Below, piece by piece: positions 1 to 7,288 of a stretch of DNA of 64,000 nucleotides. Under the pieces are notes generated by a model. That model was not told where the DNA came from. It searched no databases and saw nothing but the letters and a program-made list of their open reading frames with translations. Source of the DNA: Thalassobellus sediminis (lineage in GTDB: Bacteria > Bacteroidota > Bacteroidia > Flavobacteriales > Flavobacteriaceae); NCBI RefSeq assembly GCF_044386045.1, contig NZ_JBISCD010000038.1, forward strand, positions 124,001-188,000, read 5' to 3'. How positions within the stretch are numbered: position 1 is the first letter of the stretch; each line of letters begins with the position of its first letter. The position numbers and the translations under genes were made by a program.

Positions 1-950
1 AGCACTCCATCTTTGTATTCGAAAATCTTTAATTCAGGTTTTACATTATGCAATCCTTCAGCAAAAATTAAAAAAGGGTACATAGCATAACGTTGGTAAT
101 ATGGGCCTTCATTATAATACCCATCAGGAGAAAAAGGTTCTTCTATATTAGCTAAAAAACCAGCTTTTCCATTTTTATTGATAAATCCGCCATCGTTATC
201 TTTTGCTTTAGGATCTAATTTAAGATTTTTTATACCGTACAAAGCACGATTAATTAACTCGTCATCATCCATTACTAAACCAATCATGCCTACCGCTGCA
301 TTTCCCCATGTACTATGATTGTGGACTCTTTGGTAAAATTGTGGACTATCAACAGAAATATGATCTGCAAATGGTCTGAATAAATTCGTTTCTAATTTAT
401 TACGCTCTTCTTCAGTTAAATAATTATAAATACAATCATAAGCTTGACTTATATAAACCAACCAATTAGAATCGTTTAAACATTGCCAGAATAATTTACC
501 TCTTGCATAAGAACGCGTTTTTGGATGTAATGGCAACGTCTTGTATAGTACTTCGTATTGCATCAACATGTCTTTAACATACATTGCATATTTTTCGTCA
601 TCTAAAATTTGATATAGCAAACCAGCTTTTTGCAATGCAAACCAGTTTTTTTTGTGCCTAACATGTGAATAACCTCCTGAATAATCTTTTGGAATAGGCA
701 CTTCTATTCCTGCATCAATTTCTGCATCAATTTCTGCTTTAACTTTTTCTAAAGTGTTATCAAATATTGGAATTGTACCTAATTGCGCTCTAATATTTTT
801 AACACCTTGAGCAGTTAGAATTAGCTTTGGATGTTCTTGTGATGTTGAAATTTTATTTTTATTGTTTATAAATGATGTATTTTCTTTTTTACAAGAAAAT
901 AATACACAAGTTAAAATTGAAGTTAATATGATTAGTTTAAGTGTCTTCAT
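1..950 (-). CDS. PL17-type oligoalginate lyase, lipoprotein (3' end cut by window)
   Basis: Only the first 316 codons are present; the gene runs off the left edge. It starts with a lipoprotein signal peptide (lipobox LFSC, Cys20), so the enzyme is probably anchored to a membrane facing the periplasm or the outside. The sequence after it fits the alpha/alpha-toroid alginate-lyase domain of PL17 enzymes, which cut unsaturated alginate oligosaccharides exolytically to monomers. The Asn211-His212 pair (VHNHSTWGNAA) and the tyrosines in GPYYQRYA (about 284-285) match PL17 substrate and catalytic positions. The C-terminal heparinase II/III-like domain expected for the family would lie outside the window. 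It begins 7 nt after the PL7 stop, so it is the third gene of the operon. Confidence 0.85.
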   Translation of the reverse strand, partial: MKTLKLIILTSILTCVLFSCKKENTSFINNKNKISTSQEHPKLILTAQGVKNIRAQLGTIPIFDNTLEKVKAEIDAEIDAGIEVPIPKDYSGGYSHVRHKKNWFALQKAGLLYQILDDEKYAMYVKDMLMQYEVLYKTLPLHPKTRSYARGKLFWQCLNDSNWLVYISQAYDCIYNYLTEEERNKLETNLFRPFADHISVDSPQFYQRVHNHSTWGNAAVGMIGLVMDDDELINRALYGIKNLKLDPKAKDNDGGFINKNGKAGFLANIEEPFSPDGYYNEGPYYQRYAMYPFLIFAEGLHNVKPELKIFEYKDGV

Positions 951-957
951 TTATATT

Positions 958-1977
958 TTATTTATGGGGTAAAGTGCCAACTCCTATAGTCGCATATTTA
1001 AACCAAACTTCAGCATAGCTTCCATTTTGATATTGTTTTTCAATGTCGCCACCATACGTTTCAGATTTGGTAGATTGTCCATTAGCTTGATTATATGCGC
1101 CTTGCTTAAAATAATTAATTTCGCCAGCATAAGCATTTTCTCTTTCTGAGCTTAATTCACGTCTTGATGAATACATGTCTAAAACCTGTTGTGGGATGTC
1201 TTCAGTTTTAGCAAAATCTGATTTAATTAAGCTTTTGGTGAATGTTACAGTTTCATGACCTTTACTTGTAAATGTTAAATACATAACCCCTTTGTATACA
1301 TTAACTTCATAAGCAAATTCTTCTCCTAACGCAATACCATCTTTTGGCTCATCTGGATACGTAGTTGGACTTGTTCCAATCACAGAAAAATCATAACCCC
1401 AAACTGATGTGGAAAAATCAAATCTTCCAGAATTATCGCCTTTTGTATTGATTTCATAATTCCAAAACACAGATCCTTTTATGTGGCCTGGGAATTTTTT
1501 GTAGAAGATTTTCAGTGGTTCGTTTTCATGTCCTTCGCCACTATGAATTTGCCCGATTACTACCGAATAAGAAGACGGTTTAGTAGCATCTCCTGTAGTT
1601 GAAACATGTTGCACTTTTAAAACACCTGTTAATTTGCCACCAGTTTCTGGTATCCAATTTGATTTTTCACTCAATTCTGTTCTTGTGTTTTTTGAGGTTT
1701 TGGAGGTGATTCCTGAATTTGGTGTTTTATAAACTATCCAGTCTGTAGTTCCATCATTATCTACATAAAAAAAATCCTCTTTTTGGTATTTTATTAAATT
1801 ATCAACGTGAGTACCATCGCCTAAAAGGATTTTCCATTTGTCCATAAACGGAATAACGTCACTTGGATATTTTACAACTTTTTCAATTTTAATATTAGTT
1901 TCTGAAGTTGTTTTACCCTCATTCTTACATGAAAAAAATAATAAAAGGGTAAATGTTAAGAATGCTATTTTTTTCAT
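958..1977 (-). CDS. PL7 alginate lyase, lipoprotein
   Basis: This is a 339-residue enzyme with a lipoprotein signal (FFSC, Cys17) and one alginate-lyase-2 beta-jelly-roll domain. The three PL7 signature blocks are present in order: RTELSE (99-104), QIH (143-145) and YFKQGAYNQ (289-297). They line the alginate-binding cleft; His and Tyr act in beta-elimination in this family. The first block ends RTELS, where many members have RTELR. QIH is the variant usually tied to polyG or polyMG specificity, but that is a family trend and not shown here. The gene lies 13 nt after the PL6 gene and 7 nt before the PL17 gene, consistent with a polycistronic mRNA. Confidence 0.9.
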   Translation of the reverse strand: MKKIAFLTFTLLLFFSCKNEGKTTSETNIKIEKVVKYPSDVIPFMDKWKILLGDGTHVDNLIKYQKEDFFYVDNDGTTDWIVYKTPNSGITSKTSKNTRTELSEKSNWIPETGGKLTGVLKVQHVSTTGDATKPSSYSVVIGQIHSGEGHENEPLKIFYKKFPGHIKGSVFWNYEINTKGDNSGRFDFSTSVWGYDFSVIGTSPTTYPDEPKDGIALGEEFAYEVNVYKGVMYLTFTSKGHETVTFTKSLIKSDFAKTEDIPQQVLDMYSSRRELSSERENAYAGEINYFKQGAYNQANGQSTKSETYGGDIEKQYQNGSYAEVWFKYATIGVGTLPHK

Positions 1978-1990
1978 TTTTTGAATTAAT

Positions 1991-4303
1991 TTAATACATT
2001 AATTTCATTACTAAATTTTCTTCTGTTTTTATTTGACCAGAATTAGTAATTGTATTATCAGATTCTGTATTATTTTTTGCTCCCCAAAGAATGGATACAA
2101 ACTGAACAGGGTTATTGCTAAACTTATTATTATTAATATTTACATTAACAATTCCGTAGTGGTTTAAAAGTGTTTTATTTTTCTCTTTTGCACCACAATT
2201 GGTAAATGTAGAATTTGTTATTAATAGGTTTCCTCCTATGGTAGATTCGTCATAACCTCCTCTATAATAATCAATCACATTTTGTTTAACGCTTGTAAAT
2301 TGACAATTATCAATCGTTAAATATTCAGTATTGTAATCTCCCCTGTCATTCGTTTCTTCAGATAATTCTATGCCGTTTTCACAATTTGAAATTAACGTAT
2401 TATTAAACGTTATTTCTTCTGAAAAAGACTGCTTATAAACTTTTAAAGCGTAATTGAAATTAGAAATTTCGCACTCAGAAACTGTTAATCCAAAATGATT
2501 TGACATGTTTTCTTTTAAACTTGCAAAAAGATAATTGTTATTACTCCCTTCTAAAATTACTTGCTGTATATTTAATTTTCCGTAAGGTTGCAATGAGAAT
2601 AACGGTGTCCCTTTTTCTCCATTGTAAATTATTGTTGATTTACCATCTCCCGTACTTAAAATTGTAATAGATTTATTAATAACTAAAGGTTTATCAATCT
2701 TATATAAGCCAAGGCCTAAATTTATAATATCCCCATTCTCTGCTTCATCAATCTTAGCTTGTAAATCATCTGCTTTAGACACATTATAAGTAACAGGAGT
2801 TTTAGCTTCAAGTTCGTTTGAATACCAATTTGCTCCATATTTTGTTTTATCTAGCAAATCTAAATTGATATTTTCTGAGTTTAAAATGGCTCCAATTTGA
2901 TTTGATTTAGATCTAGAGTTTCCTAATAAATCTTTAGTAATAATTTCAAATCCAAAACCATTATAAACTTCAATTTCTCCTATATCATTTGTTGGTACTG
3001 AAATATCTGAACCAATATTTCTTAATGATAACTCTTTAGTTATTAAGCCATCTCTTTTAGGGAAACTTAGACCATTATTGTCAATAACATTACTTTTAAA
3101 AGTAACACCATCAACTTTATCGTGTTCTATTATAGGATTATTATCTCCTTCTGAATTATATATAACATTATTTACAACTTCTGTTCTTAAAGCTCTTGCA
3201 GAACGTATTTCTGATTTTGGCAACACATTATTTTGAGCTAAATTTTGCCCAACTCCAAATTGCCAAGGGGCGTCTGAATCTACATAAGTATTATAAGCAA
3301 CTACAACATCTGTAACTTGATTGTATCTATTTAATGGTGATTTAGGTATGCCATTCATAACTGCTAAAGGGCTTCTAAAATTCTTACCTTTAAGTTTGTA
3401 AAAAAGATTATTAGTTACCCAATGTCCTGTGTTAATAATTCTAACTCCTCCATAATTCTCGTTTACGCCATCACCAATAAAAAAATTTCCATCTATAGTA
3501 ACGTAATTTCCATGTCTTGTAACTACAGAACCTTCACTTTTATAAAATACGTTGTTTTTAATTTCGTTAAAATTTGTTTTGCTTGAAATTATTTCAACTT
3601 CGCCATTACATGCCTCAAATAAGTTATTTGCAATAATTGTATTACTTGGACACATGGATGTAAAACTACTTCCTAACTGAATGGTTTCACCTCTTGCCCC
3701 TCCTTTTCTAGGTCGAGGTCCAAAATGGTTATTTACAATTTTATGATAGTTTCTAATACTTTGATTTCCTTTTAAATCAACTCTAACTGTTGGTCCTCCA
3801 TTTGTTTTGCCCGCAATATAACAATGATCTAATTGATTGTATCTTCCATAAAACTGAACCCAAAGATCATCGCTATCTCTTTGTAATTTATTAAAATCTA
3901 CAATAACACAATTGCTAACTCTACAGTTATTTGCAACTGTATTTTCATCTATTCTGAAAGCTATTACATTTTCTGATGGAGAATATCCATTTCTAAAATG
4001 TAAGCCACTAACAACTAGATATTCTCCGCCAAAAGTTAATTTTGAAACCCCTTCTATAAAAACTTCACCATCTGTTTCTGCTCTTAAAATTATTGGGTTT
4101 TCTTCGGTACCTTGTCCAATAAAATCAATTTCTACATCTTTCCATACTCCATTTTTTAAAACAATCTCGTCTCCTGCTTTCGCTTTATTGATAGCTATTT
4201 GTAGTTGCTTATTATTAACAACCAATCTAACTACATCTTTATCTTCATTTATACAAGAAAAACACAAAACCACAATACTTACAATACAAAAAAACTTTTT
4301 CAT
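1991..4303 (-). CDS. PL6 alginate lyase (chondroitinase-B family), two-domain lipoprotein
   Basis: This 770-residue protein has a lipoprotein signal (LCFSC, Cys17), a catalytic right-handed beta-helix (about 30-480) and a second beta-helix (about 510-760), the layout of two-domain PL6 lyases such as AlyGC. The spacing Glu235-x-Glu237-x4-Lys242-x20-Arg263 matches the two Ca2+-binding glutamates and the catalytic Lys and Arg known in that enzyme, so it should be active and calcium-dependent. PL6 enzymes cleave polyM, polyMG or G-rich alginate; substrate preference cannot be read here. It is the first gene of the lyase operon, 96 nt downstream of a strong palindrome that overlaps a consensus promoter. 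No SusC/SusD pair is visible in the window. Confidence 0.92.
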   Translation of the reverse strand: MKKFFCIVSIVVLCFSCINEDKDVVRLVVNNKQLQIAINKAKAGDEIVLKNGVWKDVEIDFIGQGTEENPIILRAETDGEVFIEGVSKLTFGGEYLVVSGLHFRNGYSPSENVIAFRIDENTVANNCRVSNCVIVDFNKLQRDSDDLWVQFYGRYNQLDHCYIAGKTNGGPTVRVDLKGNQSIRNYHKIVNNHFGPRPRKGGARGETIQLGSSFTSMCPSNTIIANNLFEACNGEVEIISSKTNFNEIKNNVFYKSEGSVVTRHGNYVTIDGNFFIGDGVNENYGGVRIINTGHWVTNNLFYKLKGKNFRSPLAVMNGIPKSPLNRYNQVTDVVVAYNTYVDSDAPWQFGVGQNLAQNNVLPKSEIRSARALRTEVVNNVIYNSEGDNNPIIEHDKVDGVTFKSNVIDNNGLSFPKRDGLITKELSLRNIGSDISVPTNDIGEIEVYNGFGFEIITKDLLGNSRSKSNQIGAILNSENINLDLLDKTKYGANWYSNELEAKTPVTYNVSKADDLQAKIDEAENGDIINLGLGLYKIDKPLVINKSITILSTGDGKSTIIYNGEKGTPLFSLQPYGKLNIQQVILEGSNNNYLFASLKENMSNHFGLTVSECEISNFNYALKVYKQSFSEEITFNNTLISNCENGIELSEETNDRGDYNTEYLTIDNCQFTSVKQNVIDYYRGGYDESTIGGNLLITNSTFTNCGAKEKNKTLLNHYGIVNVNINNNKFSNNPVQFVSILWGAKNNTESDNTITNSGQIKTEENLVMKLMY

Positions 4304-4398
4304 ATAGCTGTTTTTAAATAATTATAAAAGATACTAAAAATGAACTATTCATCTTACGTTTTAATAAAACTCTCTCGAAAAAATGATAAATAAATTCT

Positions 4399-4432
4399 GG
4401 AAAACCAATCTGGTAAACCAGATTGGTTTTCC
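4399..4432. promoter_or_regulatory. Perfect 16-bp-arm palindrome, probable operator of the alginate-lyase operon
   Basis: The left arm (4399-4414) and right arm (4417-4432) are exact reverse complements separated by AA. The core reads CTGGT-AA-ACCAG. The right end touches the -7 box at 4432-4439, so a bound protein would cover the transcription start, the geometry of a repressor site. TGGT-N-ACCA dyads are common operators of GntR/FadR-type regulators, and a GntR repressor (AusR) is known for alginate genes in Zobellia. Identity with that operator is inference. It is not followed by a T-run, so it is not a terminator. Confidence 0.75.
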
Positions 4433-4462
4433 AAATATAGGTATATTTTATTATTAAGCAAA
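4432..4462 (-). promoter_or_regulatory. Bacteroidota-type promoter of the PL6-PL7-PL17 operon
   Basis: On the minus strand, TTTG (4459-4462) is followed after exactly 19 nt by TATATTTG (4432-4439). This is a full match to the Bacteroidota -33 TTTG / -7 TAnnTTTG consensus. The expected start lies within the adjoining palindrome, about 120 nt before the PL6 start codon. Confidence 0.75.
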
Positions 4463-4551
4463 TAATTTTAACAAAAAAGAAGAAATTGTAAATGGTTAAC
4501 TAAAAAATTTAATTGGTAAAAAAACCACTTGGAAAGATAAATGACAGAAAA

Positions 4552-4589
4552 TAAAAAACCTTAACAACTTTTTTTAAAGTATGTTAAGG
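4552..4589 (-). terminator. Terminator after tRNA-Arg
   Basis: On the minus strand, CCTTAACA (4582-4589) pairs with TGTTAAGG (4559-4566) across an AT-rich loop and is followed by TTTTTT. It begins 10 nt beyond the tRNA 3' end. Confidence 0.7.
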
Positions 4590-4598
4590 TTCTTGTTG

Positions 4599-4672
4599 TG
4601 ACCTCGACAGGATTCAAACCTGTAACCTCTTGAGCCGTAATCAAGTGCGCTATTCAGTTGCGCCACGAGGCC
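4599..4672 (-). tRNA. tRNA-Arg(ACG)
   Basis: A complete 74-nt cloverleaf. The acceptor stem GGCCTCG/CGAGGTC has one G-U pair, the anticodon stem is CTTGA/TCAAG with loop TTACGGC (anticodon ACG), the T-arm is ACAGG-TTTGAAT-CCTGT, and the discriminator base is A. CCA is not encoded. Anticodon ACG, read as ICG after deamination, decodes CGU, CGC and CGA. Confidence 0.95.
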
Positions 4673-4685
4673 ATTTTTGTGGCTG

Positions 4686-4718
4686 CAAATATAGTATTTT
4701 TATTAAAACATATGCAAA
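4686..4718 (-). promoter_or_regulatory. Promoter of tRNA-Arg
   Basis: On the minus strand, TTTG (4715-4718) and TATATTTG (4686-4693) are 21 nt apart, both exact Bacteroidota consensus boxes. The -7 box ends 13 nt before the tRNA 5' end. Confidence 0.7.
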
Positions 4719-4754
4719 TAATTAATTCAATTTTTAAATTGTTATTTTTGATAC

Positions 4755-5390
4755 ATGAATTACGATTTATTACAACAAAAATTTGCTAGTACTTTAGACG
4801 AAAATTTAATTAAAGAAATTTTTGAAAAAGGAGTATTCAAAAACTTCAAAAAGAATGAAATTATAATTGATATTAATCAACCTTTAAATTTCATTCCTCT
4901 TTTATTACATGGTGACATTAAAATTCTTAGAGAAGATAGTGATGGTAATGAATTACTAATTTACTTTTTAGAAGCTGGAGAAACTTGCACTATGTCGCTA
5001 ACTTGCTGCATGGATACTTCAAAAAGTAAAATTAGAGCGGTTGCAGAAAAAGACACAAGCTTAATAATGATTCCAGTTAGCCAAATGCAACAATGGTTTC
5101 AAAATAATGAAAGTTGGAGAAATTTTATACTAAGAAGTTATCAAACTCGTTTTGACGAAATGTTAGAAGCTATAGACAATTTAGCATTTATGAAGATGGA
5201 TGAACGTCTTTATAAATACCTAAGTAATAAAGCTGTACTCAATTCTTCAAAAACATTACATGTGAAACATCAGGATATTGCTGAAGATTTACACACATCT
5301 CGGGTTGTAATTTCTAGAATTCTAAAACAACTAGAAAACAAAAATAAAATAAAACTAGGCAGAAATAAAATAGAAATTATTTCTACTTAA
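4755..5390 (+). CDS. Crp/Fnr-family transcriptional regulator of the sulfur module
   Basis: A 211-residue protein with an N-terminal cyclic-nucleotide-binding beta-barrel (about 20-115), a long dimer helix (about 118-150) and a C-terminal winged helix-turn-helix (about 165-205). The recognition helix SRVVISRILKQLE keeps the two arginines of the E. coli Crp helix but has Val where Crp has Glu181. The barrel carries Cys78, Cys84 and Cys85. No Fe-S cysteine set at the N terminus is seen, so this is not a classic Fnr. It lies directly upstream of the importer and dioxygenase genes, and its stop codon abuts a palindrome repeated before the dioxygenase. That suggests it activates both promoters in response to sulfane sulfur or redox state, possibly through the cysteines (inference). 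Confidence 0.88.
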   Translation: MNYDLLQQKFASTLDENLIKEIFEKGVFKNFKKNEIIIDINQPLNFIPLLLHGDIKILREDSDGNELLIYFLEAGETCTMSLTCCMDTSKSKIRAVAEKDTSLIMIPVSQMQQWFQNNESWRNFILRSYQTRFDEMLEAIDNLAFMKMDERLYKYLSNKAVLNSSKTLHVKHQDIAEDLHTSRVVISRILKQLENKNKIKLGRNKIEIIST

Positions 5391-5434
5391 GTAACATTTG
5401 TTACATAACAGAGTTAGACTAGAGTTTACTTTTG
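5391..5434 (+). promoter_or_regulatory. Activator-type promoter of the YeeE/TauE operon
   Basis: The palindrome GTAAC-ATTT-GTTAC (5391-5404, centre 5397.5) is followed by the -7 box TACTTTTG (5427-5434). The centre lies 29.5 bp before the first base of the -7 box, near -42 relative to the expected start, a class II Crp/Fnr position. No TTTG box sits 19-21 nt upstream, as expected for an activator-dependent promoter. The same layout recurs at 7231-7274. Confidence 0.7.
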
Positions 5435-5455
5435 CTTATTGATTAAAATCTAAAC

Positions 5456-6013
5456 ATGGAAAATATTTTAAACCCATGGCCTTGGTATGTATCTGGGCCT
5501 CTTATTTCTTTTATAATGGCACTACTGCTCTACTTTGGAAAAACATTTGGTATGTCATCCAATTTACGAACCATGTGTACCATTGCTGGTGCAGGGAAAT
5601 TTTCTGATTTTTTCAAATTTAATTGGAAAGAGCAATCTTGGAACTTAATAGTTGTATTAGGTGCTATTATTGGTGGATATATAGCAACTCATTATTTATC
5701 TAATGATAGTATAACAGACTTAAACCCTAAAACTATTAACGAGCTACAAAACATGGGGTTTGATAATGCAGGTAAAACATTAGTTCCTAATGAAATATTT
5801 AATTTAGATTCATTAGCCTCTACTAAAAAACTAATTTTATTAATAGTTGGTGGCCTTTTAGTTGGGTTTGGCACACGATACGCAGGTGGCTGTACTTCTG
5901 GTCATGCCATAGCAGGTTTAAGCAGTTTACAAAAACCATCTTTAATTGCTGTTATTGGTTTCTTTTTAGGAGGATTAATTATGGCTAATTTAATTTTACC
6001 TCTAATATTCTAG
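5456..6013 (+). CDS. YeeE/YedE-family sulfur transporter, N-terminal half protein
   Basis: An integral membrane protein of 185 residues with about five hydrophobic segments. The YeeE signature RYAGGCTSGH (about 142-151) carries the conserved cysteine that, in characterised thiosulfate importers of this family, relays thiosulfate through the membrane. Usual YeeE proteins are about 350 residues with two pseudo-symmetric halves. Here the halves are two genes, 3 nt apart, a known arrangement in Bacteroidota. The likely role is import of thiosulfate or a related sulfur species. It is the first gene of an operon driven by the Crp-type promoter upstream. Confidence 0.85.
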   Translation: MENILNPWPWYVSGPLISFIMALLLYFGKTFGMSSNLRTMCTIAGAGKFSDFFKFNWKEQSWNLIVVLGAIIGGYIATHYLSNDSITDLNPKTINELQNMGFDNAGKTLVPNEIFNLDSLASTKKLILLIVGGLLVGFGTRYAGGCTSGHAIAGLSSLQKPSLIAVIGFFLGGLIMANLILPLIF

Positions 6014-6016
6014 AAT

Positions 6017-6430
6017 ATGAAACATTTAAAATTTTTATTGGCAGGCATTATATTCGGAATTGTTTTAGTAAAATCTGAAGCCGTATCATGGTATCGCATA
6101 TATGAAATGTTTAGATTTCAATCATTTCATATGTATGGAATAATTGGTACAGCAATAGCTTCTGGAATCTTATTTTTACAAATTTCTAAAAGAGGCCATT
6201 TTAAAAGTATAAAAGGTGCTGATATTTTTGTTCCAAAAAAAGAAAAAGGGTTTAATCAATATATCATTGGTGGTATTATTTTTGGTTTAGGCTGGGCACT
6301 TATTGGTGCTTGTCCTGGACCTATGTATATTTTATTAGGCTCTGGTATTTATAGTATGCTTATTGTTATTGTAGCTGCTATTGTAGGCACATTCATTTAC
6401 GGCATAATAAAACACAAACTCCCCCACTAA
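6017..6430 (+). CDS. YeeE/YedE-family sulfur transporter, C-terminal half protein
   Basis: A 137-residue membrane protein with about four hydrophobic segments. It contains the second conserved Cys motif of YeeE transporters, GACPGPMY (about 97-104). It starts 3 nt after the previous gene and ends just before the TauE/SafE gene, so all three are almost certainly co-translated. It presumably forms one transporter with the preceding half. Annotation pipelines often call this family DUF6691 or YeeE/YedE. Confidence 0.85.
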   Translation: MKHLKFLLAGIIFGIVLVKSEAVSWYRIYEMFRFQSFHMYGIIGTAIASGILFLQISKRGHFKSIKGADIFVPKKEKGFNQYIIGGIIFGLGWALIGACPGPMYILLGSGIYSMLIVIVAAIVGTFIYGIIKHKLPH

Positions 6431-6431
6431 T

Positions 6432-7223
6432 ATGGAAAACATTCAACTTCTAGGATATATTGGTGCTTTAGTTGTTGGTTTAGTTTTAGGTCTTATTGGA
6501 GGTGGTGGTTCAATATTAACCGTTCCTTTATTAGTATATCTTGTAGGATATAATCCTGTAGTGGCAACCGCCTATTCTTTGTTTGTTGTTGGTACTTCTT
6601 CTATAGTTGGCACCTATCAAAAACACAAAAAAGGATTAGTAGATTTTAAATTAGGGTTCGCTTTTTCATTCCCATCTTTTTTGGCTGTATATTTATCAAG
6701 AAGGTACTTAGTTCCTGGAATTCCTGATACCATATTAACTTTTGGTAATTTTTCATTAACTAAAGAAATAGCAATCATGGTGCTTTTTGCTGTCATTATG
6801 CTATTAGCTTCAATTTCTATGATTAGAAAACGAAAGGAATCTAATTTGCCTTCAACAAAGCAACCATATTATAAAACTTTTGTACAAGGATTAATTATTG
6901 GAACTGTTACAGGGCTTATTGGTGCTGGTGGTGGTTTTTTATATGTTCCTGCTTTAGTATTATGGGCTAATTTACCTATGAAAAAAGCTGTAGGCACATC
7001 TCTTATTATAATCACTATAAACTCATTAATAGGATTTATAGGCGATGTTCAAACTTTAGAGATTGAATGGGTATTCTTATTAACATTTACAATAATATCT
7101 ATCATAGGAATTATATTTGGTGTATACCTTTCAAAATTTATAACTGGAGAGAAACTTAAAAAAAGCTTTGGAGTTTTTACACTCCTTATGGCTATATATA
7201 TTATTTACAAAGAAATTGGCTAA
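6432..7223 (+). CDS. TauE/SafE-family sulfite/organosulfonate exporter
   Basis: A 263-residue polytopic membrane protein with the duplicated TauE fold: one half begins LGLIGGGGSILTVPLLV, the other LIGAGGGFLYVPALV. Each Gly-rich re-entrant segment is followed by an A-T/S-Y/L-S helix. Family members export sulfite, sulfoacetate or related anions. Next to a thiosulfate-type importer and a persulfide dioxygenase, export of the toxic sulfite product is the simplest role (inference). S. aureus pairs a TauE with its cst sulfide operon in the same way. It ends the operon; a separate promoter follows. Confidence 0.88.
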   Translation: MENIQLLGYIGALVVGLVLGLIGGGGSILTVPLLVYLVGYNPVVATAYSLFVVGTSSIVGTYQKHKKGLVDFKLGFAFSFPSFLAVYLSRRYLVPGIPDTILTFGNFSLTKEIAIMVLFAVIMLLASISMIRKRKESNLPSTKQPYYKTFVQGLIIGTVTGLIGAGGGFLYVPALVLWANLPMKKAVGTSLIIITINSLIGFIGDVQTLEIEWVFLLTFTIISIIGIIFGVYLSKFITGEKLKKSFGVFTLLMAIYIIYKEIG

Positions 7224-7230
7224 CTCAAAT

Positions 7231-7274
7231 GTGACAAAAGTCACATAATTAATCATTAAGGATTAGTAATTTTG
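7231..7274 (+). promoter_or_regulatory. Activator-type promoter of the CstB-like gene
   Basis: The palindrome ATGTGAC-AAAA-GTCACAT spans 7229-7246, with core GTGAC-N4-GTCAC at 7231-7244 and centre 7237.5. It is also a perfect TGTGA-N6-TCACA, the classical Crp form. The -7 box TAATTTTG lies at 7267-7274, so the centre-to-box distance is 29.5 bp, identical to the promoter at 5391-5434. The start codon is at 7289. Confidence 0.7.
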
Positions 7275-7288
7275 AAATTATCATAGAA

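Noticed and set aside
3912..4307. 131-codon open frame on the plus strand
   Set aside because: Antisense shadow of the PL6 gene, which has conserved catalytic residues.
4599..4672. tRNA-Arg as an integration site for an island
   Set aside because: No direct repeat of the tRNA end and no integrase found nearby.
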